Assembly: GCA_938040655.1 (NCBI GenBank)
Contig: CALHZK010000006.1
Coordinates: 1 to 44,478, forward strand
Direction of reading: 5' to 3'
DNA: 44,478 bases
DNA from: an uncultured Candidatus Saccharibacteria bacterium
GTDB lineage: Bacteria; Patescibacteriota; Saccharimonadia; Saccharimonadales; Saccharimonadaceae
Shown here: piece by piece, positions 1-7,771 of the stretch
How the letters are laid out: every line of letters starts with the position of its first letter
How positions within the stretch are numbered: position 1 is the first letter of the stretch
Notes under the pieces: generated by a model
The model's database searches: none
What the model saw: only the letters and a program-made list of their open reading frames with translations
Told to the model about the DNA's origin: nothing
Program-made: the position numbers and the translations under genes

Positions 1-79
1 GAGAACCACGCTGTCAGGCTGCGCTAGCCGGTGACGATGGCAGCAAGGAGGTTGGTGGCTAGGCCGTGTCCCTGCATTG

Positions 80-88
80 TGGTATAAT
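80..88 (+). promoter_or_regulatory. Extended -10 promoter for the first gene
   Basis: A TGG-TATAAT extended -10 element lies about 95 nt before the first gene. No convincing -35 hexamer is visible. The rest of positions 1-182 shows no recognisable gene; a short open frame closing at 25-27 could be the tail of an upstream gene, but that cannot be decided from this window. Confidence 0.5.
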
Positions 89-182
89 ATTTCTAGATTG
101 TCGCCTCAGAGACTTGGTAATTTGTGCGCGGCGAGTGGAGATAGTATATAGTCTGCCGTAACTGGCGGGGAAGGGATGTTGG

Positions 183-1058
183 ATGAGTCCAGAACAGAAA
201 GCACAAGAGATCAATAGTCGGTACCGGGCAAATTTCCTCCGAGTGCTACGGGTCGCTGCCGACCAGACGGTCCAGGGCTGGGAAAAGCTCGCCGTGATCG
301 TCAATATTGATACCGTGAGAAAGGCCGTCCATAGCTACTGCGTCGTCATCAAGGATGGCAAGCCTTACTCACAGTGGATCGGCACAGAGCATCTCAATGC
401 AATCTATAATAATGGCATTGATTGGCTGAATGCGCTGGCGTCAGCTGGGTTACCACAATGGAAAGGAATGGCGGGGGCACTTGATACGCGGCGACATTTT
501 ATTTGGCAAGCTGACTATACCAATAGCCTCTATTTCAGCGACGAAGATAATTGGTATTATACTTCTGAAATGATCAAGCTCCTCGATGACGACAAGCTAC
601 CAGAGCGAGAAAATCCAGAGTTTGTGTGCGGCACGATGAGCAACCCAGAGGATACCTTGATGAAATACTCTCAGCAGCTCTCTCGGATCATAAGCCGATC
701 CGCGGTAGAGGCAGGCGGTGATGCCTGGGATAAGAGTGGCCTGGTGATCAATATTATACCGGACGAAGACGGCGGGGCGAGTCTCCGCAGCTATGGCATA
801 ATTGCCCAGAACAACAAGCCGGTCAGCTACTGGATGACCCAGGATACCAAGGATGAAATCCAGTCACTGATCGCTGCTTGGCAAATGGAGATGGCGGCAG
901 CTGGCGATACACCATGGCGTGCCCTCTTTATGGGGGTCGATAGTCGTGGCCGCACGATGTTCCGCCTGCAACATAACGAATTAGGTATGTGGCAGCTACA
1001 CGACGACCAAGACCTCAACTGGGATGTCATCGTGCAGGGCTTTGACTTGATGAAGTAG
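183..1058 (+). CDS. Unknown protein with internal tandem duplication
   Basis: A 291-residue soluble protein that I do not recognise. There is no signal peptide or membrane segment. It consists of two similar halves, roughly residues 22-140 and 168-290. Each half runs through a Trp-led strand (WEKLAVIVNI versus WDKSGLVINI), a lysine-proline-aromatic segment (GKPYSQWI versus NKPVSYWM), and a block ending in LDTRRHF versus VDSRGRTMF. This points to an ancient duplication of a domain of about 120 residues. An AGGG Shine-Dalgarno-like stretch about 8 nt upstream supports the ATG at 183. It stands alone between its own promoter and typA. The mixed alpha/beta, acidic, Trp-rich look resembles some small immunity or cytosolic binding domains, but that is only a guess. 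Confidence 0.8.
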   Translation: MSPEQKAQEINSRYRANFLRVLRVAADQTVQGWEKLAVIVNIDTVRKAVHSYCVVIKDGKPYSQWIGTEHLNAIYNNGIDWLNALASAGLPQWKGMAGALDTRRHFIWQADYTNSLYFSDEDNWYYTSEMIKLLDDDKLPERENPEFVCGTMSNPEDTLMKYSQQLSRIISRSAVEAGGDAWDKSGLVINIIPDEDGGASLRSYGIIAQNNKPVSYWMTQDTKDEIQSLIAAWQMEMAAAGDTPWRALFMGVDSRGRTMFRLQHNELGMWQLHDDQDLNWDVIVQGFDLMK

Positions 1059-1081
1059 CGTGTCTCCCGATAATGCCGTTC

Positions 1082-1151
1082 TTGCCTTCCTTCAGGGTAT
1101 TTGCTATAATTAGCCAGAAGGAAGGTCTGGATTTATACAGGCCATTATTTT
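1082..1151 (+). promoter_or_regulatory. typA promoter, operator-like inverted repeat and leader hairpin
   Basis: A TTGCCT -35 (1082-1087), 17 bp spacer and TGC-TATAAT extended -10 (1105-1110) form a good promoter. A perfect 9-bp inverted repeat, CCTTCCTTC (1085-1093) and GAAGGAAGG (1117-1125), brackets the -10, and its right arm begins at the predicted start of transcription. The 35-nt leader then holds a GGTCTG/CAGGCC hairpin (1124-1143) followed by ATTATTTT and the start codon. There is no Shine-Dalgarno at normal spacing; the AAGGAAGG in the repeat arm lies about 27 nt upstream of the ATG. Confidence 0.6.
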
Positions 1152-2975
1152 ATGAGAGACGCCACAACTATTCGCAACATTGCTATTATTGCCCACGTCG
1201 ACCACGGTAAGACAACCATGGTCGATGGGCTGTTAAAGCAGTCGCAGACATTTCGCGACAACCAAGCTGAAATGAGCCAAGAGCTGATCATGGACTCGGG
1301 CGATCAGGAGCATGAACGAGGTATCACTATCACCGCCAAGCAGACATCGATCTACTACGGTGATTATAAGATTAATATCATCGACACACCGGGGCATGCT
1401 GATTTTTCGGGTGAGGTAGAGCGGACGCTCAATATGGCAGATGGCGTATTGCTGATCGTTGATGCACAAGAAGGGCCAATGCCGCAGACCAAATTTGTCC
1501 TTGCCAAGGCGCTCGAGCTGGGGCTTAAACCGGTGGTGGTGATGAACAAAATTGATAAGCCGGCCCGGCGAATCGCTGAGGTTGAAGACGAGCTGAGTGA
1601 TCTGTTTTTGGAGTTAGCGACTGATGATTCGCAGCTACAATATCCCGTATATTATGCCATTGGCCGCGACGGGAAAGCCTGGCGAGACATGCCAAATGAC
1701 CCAAACGAGCCAGCTGATTTGACACCAATTTTTGAGGCGATCATCCACGATATCCCAGCGCCGCACGTTGCCCAGGATGGTGGTTTTCAGATGTTAGTGA
1801 CCAGCCTGCAGTATGACAACTTCCAAGGAAAGTACGCGATCGGCCGAATCACTCGTGGGACAGCGCGGCGAGGGCTTAGTGTGTGTGTCATGAAAGATGG
1901 CCAGGTAGCTGGCTCGGCTAGAATCGACGCAGTATTTGGCTATCGTGGGCTTGGCCGTGAAGAACTTACCGAGGCATCTGCCGGCGATATCGTGGCGCTG
2001 GTTGGCGTGGCTGAAGCACATATCGGCGACACTATCGCTGATAAGGATCACCCAGAAGCCCTGCCAACCATCGCGATTGAAGCACCTACTTTGCGCATGT
2101 ATCTTGGCCCGAATACCAGCCCGATGAAAGGTCGTGAAGGCGAGTTTACCACCTCGCGGCAGATCGGCGACCGGCTACGGCGCGAGCTCGAAACCAATGT
2201 GGCGCTGCGAGTCGAAGAGCACGGAATCGGCTTCACGGTATCAGGCCGAGGCGAGCTGCACCTAAGTGTGCTGATCGAGACGATGCGGCGAGAAGGGTTT
2301 GAATTTGAAGTTGGCCGGCCACAGGTGGTGACGATAGTTGAAGATGGTGTCAAGAAAGAGCCGATCGAAGAAGTCTTTATTGAAGTTGAACCCGAATTCA
2401 TCGGTGCTGTCAGCCAAGAATTGGGCGCGCGCCGAGCCGAGATCCGCCTACAAGAAACCACCATCAGTGGCACGATGCGTTTGATCTATATACTACCGAC
2501 GCGGGCGCTGATCGGCCTGCGCAGCACACTGCTGACCGCCACCAAGGGAACGGTCATTATGAATTCGTTGCCTTATGGGTATCAGCCACTAACTGGCACA
2601 CTGCCCCGGATCCGCAATGGAGTATTGATCGCCTTTGAGGCGGGCACGACCACCCCATACGCGTTGCAGGCAGCCGAGGCGCGCGGCGAATTGCTGGTCG
2701 GGCCTGGGACTGAAGTGTATGCCGGGATGATCGTCGGTATGTATAATCGGCAAGAAGATATCGAGATCAATGTCTGCAAAGCCAAACACCTGACCAATAT
2801 GCGCTCCAAGTCATCTGACGGCACAGTCCAGCTGACACCGTTCACGCGTTTCAGCCTGGAGCAGTGCATCGACTTTATCGAGGATGATGAGCTGCTTGAA
2901 GTGACACCGAAACACCTGCGCCTGCGCAAGCGCTACCTCGATGCGAATCAGCGCAAGCGCGCCGCCAAAACCTAG
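1152..2975 (+). CDS. typA: Ribosome-associated GTPase TypA/BipA
   Basis: A 607-residue translational GTPase, the same length as E. coli BipA. BipA binds the ribosome at the EF-G site and supports 50S assembly and growth under stress. The G1 loop HVDHGKT lies at residues 15-21, followed by the RGITI switch I motif, DTPGH (G3) and NKID (G4). The domains that follow are an EF-Tu-like beta barrel, two EF-G-like alpha/beta domains and the BipA-specific C-terminal domain ending in basic residues. The gene is monocistronic, with its own promoter and a structured leader. Its start codon lacks a well-spaced Shine-Dalgarno but matches the family N-terminus. No residue essential for GTP binding is missing. 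Confidence 0.97.
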   Translation: MRDATTIRNIAIIAHVDHGKTTMVDGLLKQSQTFRDNQAEMSQELIMDSGDQEHERGITITAKQTSIYYGDYKINIIDTPGHADFSGEVERTLNMADGVLLIVDAQEGPMPQTKFVLAKALELGLKPVVVMNKIDKPARRIAEVEDELSDLFLELATDDSQLQYPVYYAIGRDGKAWRDMPNDPNEPADLTPIFEAIIHDIPAPHVAQDGGFQMLVTSLQYDNFQGKYAIGRITRGTARRGLSVCVMKDGQVAGSARIDAVFGYRGLGREELTEASAGDIVALVGVAEAHIGDTIADKDHPEALPTIAIEAPTLRMYLGPNTSPMKGREGEFTTSRQIGDRLRRELETNVALRVEEHGIGFTVSGRGELHLSVLIETMRREGFEFEVGRPQVVTIVEDGVKKEPIEEVFIEVEPEFIGAVSQELGARRAEIRLQETTISGTMRLIYILPTRALIGLRSTLLTATKGTVIMNSLPYGYQPLTGTLPRIRNGVLIAFEAGTTTPYALQAAEARGELLVGPGTEVYAGMIVGMYNRQEDIEINVCKAKHLTNMRSKSSDGTVQLTPFTRFSLEQCIDFIEDDELLEVTPKHLRLRKRYLDANQRKRAAKT

Positions 2976-3118
2976 CCCAGAGTCAGCCTGGTCTATCAGA
3001 TTAGTGATGAAATTACTCATCAAGGAAGATACGAACGCGTTCACAACACCACCCTCTCTCAAAATAGTCGAGACAGGCGTCGCTACACAACTCGCTCTCG
3101 TTGCTTTCGCTGTGTCAT

Positions 3119-3143
3119 AAAAAATCGCCCCTATGGTGGGGCG
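3119..3143 (-). terminator. Intrinsic terminator of tRNA-Thr
   Basis: Read on the minus strand, CGCCCC and GGGGCG (3126-3131 and 3138-3143) form a GC-rich hairpin followed by a run of Ts. It lies about 48 nt downstream of the tRNA-Thr 3' end. The rest of the interval between typA and the tRNA (2976-3118) shows no gene. Confidence 0.75.
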
Positions 3144-3190
3144 GGAAGTGCTGCTAGGCGATCGATCGGCACGCGGGTATGAAATCTAAG

Positions 3191-3266
3191 TGGAGCCACG
3201 ATCGGGGCTTGAACCCGAGACCTCATCCTTACCATGGATGCGCTCTACCAACTGAGCTATCGCGGC
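3191..3266 (-). tRNA. tRNA-Thr (anticodon GGU)
   Basis: A 76-nt tRNA with CCA encoded. The acceptor stem GCCGCGA/TCGTGGC pairs fully with one G-U. The D-arm (AGCTCAGTTGGTAGAGC), the anticodon arm with loop ATGGTAA giving anticodon GGT, and the T-arm (GGTTCAAGCCC) are all present. It reads ACC/ACU threonine codons. Confidence 0.95.
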
Positions 3267-3280
3267 ATGATTCGCTATGA

Positions 3281-3309
3281 ATTATAGCAGAGTAGCCGGC
3301 TTTCGTAAA
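3281..3309 (-). promoter_or_regulatory. tRNA-Thr promoter
   Basis: On the minus strand, TTTACG (-35, 3304-3309), 17 bp spacer and an extended TGC-TATAAT (-10, 3281-3286) place transcription start about 8 nt before the tRNA. Confidence 0.7.
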
Positions 3310-3397
3310 CCGGGCGGGCCATAGAAATTATCGCGAGACCCTCTACCTCAGCGTACCCAGCAAGTAGAGAAGGAGAGCAGGGAGGCGCCCGCGCTAT

Positions 3398-3426
3398 TTT
3401 ACCAAAGTTAGCATATACGGTATAAT
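3398..3426 (+). promoter_or_regulatory. Leaderless-type promoter of nitroreductase gene
   Basis: TTTACC (-35, 3398-3403), 17 bp spacer and TATAAT (-10, 3421-3426). The -10 ends 7 nt before the ATG at 3434, so transcription should begin at or next to the start codon. There is no Shine-Dalgarno. Confidence 0.75.
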
Positions 3427-3433
3427 TAAAGTT

Positions 3434-4105
3434 ATGACACGATCATCCATCTCTCCCACAGCCATCTCTGAGGCATTATTGTATCGGCAGGCCTGCAAGG
3501 CCTTTGATCCAGACAAAAAAATTGCCGACAAGGACATCCAACTTATCCTCGAAGCTATTCGCCTCAGCCCGAGCTCGTATGGTATCGAGCCCTTCAACGT
3601 AATTGTCGCCCAGGACGCGCAGCTACGCCATGATCTCAAAAAACATGCTGCGATGAATGGGCCACGATTCACCGCGAGCCACTTTCTGATTTTTACCGCC
3701 AAAACAAGCCGCGCAATGGACAGCTACGTCACCTATATGCTACGCGATTCCAAACAAATGAATACGGTCAAAGCCACCGCTTACAAGGCATTTTGGAAAC
3801 ATTGGGCGAAGAAAGATTTCCACTTGTTTGACACGCCCGAGGCACTTCATCAGTGGGCGGCACGACAGGCCTACATCGCCCTGGGTATCGCTATGATGGT
3901 CGCTGCTGAGCGGCAGATCGACTCCTGCCCAATCGAGGGGTTCGCGCTAGATGAGACAGCCGAGACACTCAACCGATACCAACTGATTGACCCCCGCACC
4001 GATAGGCCGGTGGTCATGCTTGCACTAGGCTACCGCACCGCTCACACCAAGAACCCAGCCCAGAAGCAGCGTCGGCCACTCGATGAAGTTGTTCGCTGGT
4101 ACTAG
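3434..4105 (+). CDS. Nitroreductase-family NAD(P)H-dependent FMN oxidoreductase
   Basis: A 223-residue cytosolic protein of the NfsB/nitroreductase fold, which uses FMN to pass electrons from NAD(P)H to nitro- or quinone-type acceptors. The N-terminal pattern (YRQACKAFDP, then LSPSSYGIEPFNV near residues 50-62) matches the FMN-binding Arg and Ser-Ser loop of the family. The segment AYIALGIAMMVAAERQIDSCPIEG is the typical central helix and loop, and the C-terminus carries the expected LALGYR strand. Length is normal for the family. The physiological substrate cannot be told from sequence. The gene stands alone and appears to be leaderless. Confidence 0.9.
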   Translation: MTRSSISPTAISEALLYRQACKAFDPDKKIADKDIQLILEAIRLSPSSYGIEPFNVIVAQDAQLRHDLKKHAAMNGPRFTASHFLIFTAKTSRAMDSYVTYMLRDSKQMNTVKATAYKAFWKHWAKKDFHLFDTPEALHQWAARQAYIALGIAMMVAAERQIDSCPIEGFALDETAETLNRYQLIDPRTDRPVVMLALGYRTAHTKNPAQKQRRPLDEVVRWY

Positions 4106-4122
4106 TATTATTTTGCCGCCCA

Positions 4123-4131
4123 TGCTATAAT
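4123..4131 (+). promoter_or_regulatory. rpmG promoter
   Basis: An extended -10, TGC-TATAAT, lies just after the nitroreductase stop. The predicted leader is about 43 nt. No clear -35. Confidence 0.65.
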
Positions 4132-4180
4132 CAGCAAAGACGTGTTATAAACCCTAACAAGCAAAGAGATGGCATAGGAG

Positions 4181-4399
4181 ATGGCAAAGAAGAATACAAA
4201 GCGAAAGTTGATCGGCTTGGTGAGCGACAAAAGCAACCACCGGACATACTACACGACCGTCAATACCCAAAACCGCACCACCAAGGGGCAGGGTAAGTTG
4301 GCGCTACGCAAATACGACCCAATTGCGCGCGAGCATGCGACCTACACCGAAACCAAAAAGAACCTCGGCCGCAACGAGGTCAAGGCTCGCAAGAGTTAG
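4181..4399 (+). CDS. rpmG: 50S ribosomal protein bL33, zinc-free form
   Basis: A 72-residue, strongly basic protein carrying the bL33 signature: KLIGLVS near the N-terminus, then YYTT, and the diagnostic LALRKYDPIAREH followed by YTETK. bL33 sits near the E site of the large subunit. It has no cysteines, so it is the C-minus form that binds no zinc. It is longer than the usual 50-55 residues because of a slightly longer loop and a basic C-terminal tail (NLGRNEVKARKS). The start is fixed by the MAKKNT N-terminus. An AGGAG abuts the ATG with no spacer, an unusual placement; a weaker AAGAGA lies further upstream. A strong terminator follows, so it is probably monocistronic. Confidence 0.92.
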   Translation: MAKKNTKRKLIGLVSDKSNHRTYYTTVNTQNRTTKGQGKLALRKYDPIAREHATYTETKKNLGRNEVKARKS

Positions 4400-4422
4400 T
4401 CGCGATACATCAATGTACCAGT

Positions 4423-4459
4423 ACACTCCCCGGGGTATCCGGGGAGTGTTATCGTTTCC
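4423..4459 (+). terminator. Terminator after rpmG
   Basis: An 11-bp inverted repeat, ACACTCCCCGG with CCGGGGAGTGT and a short loop, followed by the weakly T-rich TTATCGTTT. It may also limit read-through from the convergent GH57 gene. Confidence 0.75.
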
Positions 4460-4492
4460 TACTGCCCTAGCGCGTCCAGGGAAGGCGATAGG

Positions 4493-5689
4493 TCATTTGC
4501 CAGGCCGCATCAACCGCCAGTGTATGTCGCGCAGTATATTCATGTACGACAAGAAGGCGTGCGGCGGAGAAGTACCATCGTCGCTCCTCACCGTATCGAG
4601 AGCCCCACGTGGCGAGGTAGCTGACATAGCGGCAATGTAGTCAGCCGCCTGCAGTTGACGCCACGCCTCAAGCAGGGTGCTATCCCCAGATTGAGCAACC
4701 AAGGGCGCTAGTTGGCGCAGATACCGCAGGGCCTCTCGCTGAAGCTCATTCACCCCTTGCATCGCTCCTGCCTCTTCCGACTGACTGGTAGATGCATCAG
4801 CTGCTGGCGAGGAGGCGAGCTGACCAACTGGCGCCTGTGCGGCCAGCGCTTGACTAACTGTATAGAACGTTGTGTCGCTGCGGCGAGCCCAGCGCTGAAC
4901 AAACTGTGAAAAGAATTCAAAAATACCATCAGCCGCACGGTGACGCCCACCAAAGGTGTCGTAATTCATGCACAAATTGACCAGCGGGCCATCAGCCGCG
5001 GTGTCATACACCCATCGCTCAAATGTTGCAGCAGTCAACGGCCACTCTGACCATTGCCGGTCGCTGAACCGCTGCGCAATATCATTGCTCAAACGGTGAT
5101 TGCTCAGCAGCAGCCGAGTATACGAGGTTGCGGGTGGCTGGTAGACATAGCCCGGACTACGCCATTCCAATAGTGCATCGTCTGCTTCAGCGAGCACACC
5201 GATGAAGCCAGCCGACTCGGCCCACTGGCCAAGCTGGTCACTATAAGCGAGCCCTGTGTGCGCCACCACATGCATCTTCACGCGAAATAGCTGCTCGATC
5301 GTGTGCTGGTGCCGCTGAATCTGTGCAGTAAACTCTGACTGATTATAAAAAAAGCTCGCACCGTAATAATAGGGTGAGGCGACAAGCTCGACACGGCCAG
5401 TTGCCACTAATTGCTGCAGCATAGCGATCAGCGGCGGACAGAACTGCTGGGCCTGCTCCAAGAATGGCCCACTCAGGTGCAGCGACAGAGCAAACTCTGC
5501 CTGGTGCTGACACAGCTGCAGGAGCAGCTCCGTCATCGGCAAATAGGAGCATGTAGCCTGCTGATGAAAAAGTTGCTGACTCCGTGCGGCATCGATATAG
5601 TCATGGCGAACCGCCATATCAACCACACAATACGGCCGCAAACACCACGGCTGATGGAGATTGAAATATAATGTGACCGCCCGCTTCAT
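4493..5689 (-). CDS. Glycoside hydrolase family 57 protein (alpha-amylase/branching-type)
   Basis: A 398-residue cytosolic protein. GH57 enzymes hydrolyse or transfer alpha-1,4 glucan chains using a Glu nucleophile and an Asp acid in a (beta/alpha)7 barrel. Visible motifs in order are HQP at residues 12-14 (conserved region 1), a region around VELVASPYYYG (100-110), GVLAEADD with E168 as probable nucleophile, and MNYDTFGGRH with D244 as probable acid. No signal peptide. The ATG overlaps the stop of the upstream GT4 gene by 4 nt (ATGA), so the two are translationally coupled, pointing to joint work on an alpha-glucan such as glycogen. The last 120 residues are Ala/Ser/Gln-rich and probably helical. 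Amylase, 4-alpha-glucanotransferase and branching activity cannot be separated here. Confidence 0.87.
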   Translation of the reverse strand: MKRAVTLYFNLHQPWCLRPYCVVDMAVRHDYIDAARSQQLFHQQATCSYLPMTELLLQLCQHQAEFALSLHLSGPFLEQAQQFCPPLIAMLQQLVATGRVELVASPYYYGASFFYNQSEFTAQIQRHQHTIEQLFRVKMHVVAHTGLAYSDQLGQWAESAGFIGVLAEADDALLEWRSPGYVYQPPATSYTRLLLSNHRLSNDIAQRFSDRQWSEWPLTAATFERWVYDTAADGPLVNLCMNYDTFGGRHRAADGIFEFFSQFVQRWARRSDTTFYTVSQALAAQAPVGQLASSPAADASTSQSEEAGAMQGVNELQREALRYLRQLAPLVAQSGDSTLLEAWRQLQAADYIAAMSATSPRGALDTVRSDDGTSPPHAFLSYMNILRDIHWRLMRPGK

Positions 5690-6891
5690 GAAGCCTCCTT
5701 TTCACCACGGCAACAAGCCTGATACACTCGCATACAGCGGGCAGCTGCATCATACCAGGATAAGCGCCGAGACTCCCGCTTCACCTGTTGCTGCAGGGAA
5801 TCTCGCAGGTCGGTAGAGCGGGCAATCCGTACTATATCACTCGCTAATGTTTGCACATCCCAATAATCAAACGTCATGATATTGTGCAGTATTTCGCCAA
5901 CACCAGACTGTTTGCTAATCAGCAGAGCAGTGTCATAGTGAGCGGCCTCCAGTGCGGTCAACCCAAATGGCTCACTGACAGAGCTCATCACAAAGATATC
6001 AAGCACGCGATAGGCGTCACGCCACTGCACGCCGCGGACAAACCCGGCAAACAACACCCGCTGACTGATACCCAGCTGGGCAGATAATTGGATAAGCTCA
6101 TCGCGCTGTTCACCATCACCAAACAGTACAAAGATCAGTCGATCGTGCTGCTTCAGCGCCAAGGCAGCTGCCTCCAAAAAATAACGCAGGCCTTTTTGAG
6201 CGGTCAGCCGAGTCAGCGTACCGACAATAGTGTAGCCGTTCTGCCTGAGGTCATCGAGGTAGCGATACGTCTGATTTCGGCGATCGGCTGATGGCAAGCT
6301 CAGATTATTCATCGCATTATAAATCACCACGACCTTCTCTGGCGGGATGTGATATTTCTCAACAATGATATCCTTGGTAGCGTGGCTGACGGCAATAATT
6401 TGGTCTGCCATGAGCAGCCCTTGCTGCTCAATCTCATGCACTAATTGACTGCCTCGGTATTCACCAGAGCGATCAAATTCGGTCGCATGCACATGAATAA
6501 TCAGCGGTGCACCTGTGAGTTGTTTGGCCACAATACCCGCTTCGATCGTCAGCCAATCATGCGCGTGGATCACATCTGGCCGATGCTGGGCGACGAATTG
6601 CCGCACAAAAGCACTATACTGATGCTGCAGCTGTCGTATATGGCGCAGACTATCGCAGTCACCAACGACTGACTGGCCGTGATCATAGGCGCCGACATAC
6701 TGCCGCCCCGGCGGCGCTGAGACAGCCGCATACACATTCATATGCGATATCTGCTGCTCAGCCGCATACGGTACGATGAAGTCAATCGTCGCCCCCTGAG
6801 CTGCCAGCGCCTTAGACATATGGTAGCAAGCCACTCCGAGTCCACCGCTATTATGCGGCGGCAGTTCCCACCCTAACATTAAAATCCTCAT
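5686..6891 (-). CDS. GT4-family glycosyltransferase (glycogen/starch synthase-like)
   Basis: A 401-residue GT-B fold enzyme. The N-terminus MRILMLGWELPPHNSGGLGV is the acceptor/nucleotide-sugar loop typical of GT4/GT5 synthases (GGLG motif). HAHDWLT near residue 110 and the C-terminal donor-binding block with GTLTRLTAQKG and SEPFGLTALEA (the E-x7-E retaining motif) follow. These enzymes move a hexose from a nucleotide-sugar onto an acceptor in the cytoplasm. Coupling to the GH57 gene by a 4-nt overlap suggests alpha-glucan synthesis or remodelling, but a lipid or wall acceptor is possible. A minus-strand TATACT lies 9 nt before the ATG, with a GGAAAAGAG stretch between, so the leader is nearly absent. 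Confidence 0.88.
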   Translation of the reverse strand: MRILMLGWELPPHNSGGLGVACYHMSKALAAQGATIDFIVPYAAEQQISHMNVYAAVSAPPGRQYVGAYDHGQSVVGDCDSLRHIRQLQHQYSAFVRQFVAQHRPDVIHAHDWLTIEAGIVAKQLTGAPLIIHVHATEFDRSGEYRGSQLVHEIEQQGLLMADQIIAVSHATKDIIVEKYHIPPEKVVVIYNAMNNLSLPSADRRNQTYRYLDDLRQNGYTIVGTLTRLTAQKGLRYFLEAAALALKQHDRLIFVLFGDGEQRDELIQLSAQLGISQRVLFAGFVRGVQWRDAYRVLDIFVMSSVSEPFGLTALEAAHYDTALLISKQSGVGEILHNIMTFDYWDVQTLASDIVRIARSTDLRDSLQQQVKRESRRLSWYDAAARCMRVYQACCRGEKEAS

Positions 6892-6900
6892 CTCTTTTCC

Positions 6901-6906
6901 AGTATA
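6901..6906 (-). promoter_or_regulatory. -10 of the GT4-GH57 operon
   Basis: TATACT on the minus strand, 9 nt before the GT4 start codon. The predicted leader is only about 2-3 nt. The interval between this and the tRNA-Trp promoter shows no gene. Confidence 0.55.
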
Positions 6907-7024
6907 CGGCTCTGGTTATGCTTTTTCAAGAGATAATAGGCTGCATTTTGGTACGCACAGACTATTTTTTGGATCAATGAAGACATATTTTGTTCAGCAA
7001 AAAACTAATTTTACTGGCAGCCCT

Positions 7025-7052
7025 TTGTTGTGATCTCTATTCATGCTAGAAT
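7025..7052 (+). promoter_or_regulatory. tRNA-Trp promoter
   Basis: TTGTTG (7025-7030), 16 bp spacer and an extended TGC-TAGAAT (-10, 7047-7052). The start would fall about at the first base of the tRNA. Confidence 0.6.
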
Positions 7053-7060
7053 GGAGGCAT

Positions 7061-7137
7061 AGGAGTGTAGCTCAGGCGGCTAGAGCATCGGTCTCCAAAA
7101 CCGAGTGTCGGGGGTTCGAGTCCCTCCACTCCTGCCA
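7061..7137 (+). tRNA. tRNA-Trp (anticodon CCA)
   Basis: A 77-nt tRNA with 3' CCA encoded. The acceptor stem AGGAGTG/CACTCCT pairs perfectly. The anticodon stem TCGGT/ACCGA encloses loop CTCCAAA with anticodon CCA, and the T-arm GGGGGTTCGAGTCCC is intact. CCA (not UCA) fits a code in which TGA is a stop. A P-loop kinase gene begins 32 nt downstream and may be co-transcribed. Confidence 0.96.
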
Positions 7138-7169
7138 TGTGTAGTAGTCAACAATAAGGGGTATAAGCC

Positions 7170-7766
7170 ATGACACCATTACAGCTTTCGTCTCCGCATA
7201 TTATCGCGATGGTCGGTATTCCTGGTGCTGGCAAGTCACAGTTCGCCCGTGAGTTCGCCAAAATGTTTGGTGCGCCGGTCTTTGATGTCGACCTCTTACG
7301 GCAATTATCCTCTCAGGAATCGCTGCTTAGTCCGATCGCGAGTCAGATTTTACAAGAAATGATGAAAACAAAGCAGACGCTGATTTACGAAGGCCTGACC
7401 GAGCGGCGATCTTGGCGAGCCGAGCTGAGCCGGATGGCCCGGATGAGCGGCTACCGAGTGCTCTTTGTATGGGTGCAGACTGATGTCCCAACTGCCCGCA
7501 GCCGCTGGCTCAAGCAGCACCGTGACAGTGGTGCAGAGCAGGCAGAAAATTTATTTGAGCAAAAACTCAAGCAGTTCTCACCACCGCATGCTGTCGAGCC
7601 ATCTGTGGTCATCAGCGGCCGCCACACCTACACGACCCAAGCCCGCACACTACTCCGCCGCCTAAGTGGGGCACACGCTACGTCGCGTGCGGCCGCCACA
7701 CCGCCACACCGTCTACCGCTACGCCAGCCGACCGACCGACTGAATAGTCGCCCACGGCCGGAGTAG
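7170..7766 (+). CDS. P-loop kinase-like ATPase
   Basis: A 198-residue cytosolic NTPase. The N-terminus carries a Walker A loop, GIPGAGKS (about residues 17-24), followed by DVDLLRQL in the position of a catalytic or Walker B-type Asp and an Arg-rich lid (PTARSRWLKQHRD) around residue 110. This arrangement matches the AAA_33/zeta-toxin-like predicted kinases that phosphorylate small molecules or RNA ends. The last 40 residues are Pro/Arg-rich and look disordered. An AAGGGG ribosome-binding site precedes the ATG. The next gene starts 5 nt after the stop, so the two form an operon, possibly transcribed from the tRNA-Trp promoter. Substrate unknown. Confidence 0.78.
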   Translation: MTPLQLSSPHIIAMVGIPGAGKSQFAREFAKMFGAPVFDVDLLRQLSSQESLLSPIASQILQEMMKTKQTLIYEGLTERRSWRAELSRMARMSGYRVLFVWVQTDVPTARSRWLKQHRDSGAEQAENLFEQKLKQFSPPHAVEPSVVISGRHTYTTQARTLLRRLSGAHATSRAAATPPHRLPLRQPTDRLNSRPRPE

Positions 7767-7771
7767 CCAGG

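Noticed and set aside
2048..2473. Long minus-strand open frame inside typA
   Set aside because: It is the antisense shadow of a conserved gene, with Ser/Arg-rich low-complexity translation and no regulatory signals. The same holds for similar shadows in rlmD, dnaX, cysS and the P-type ATPase genes.
3341..3370. CTCTAC/GTAGAG inverted repeat upstream of nitroreductase
   Set aside because: Only 6 bp with a loop of about 18 nt and no link to promoter or terminator; likely chance.
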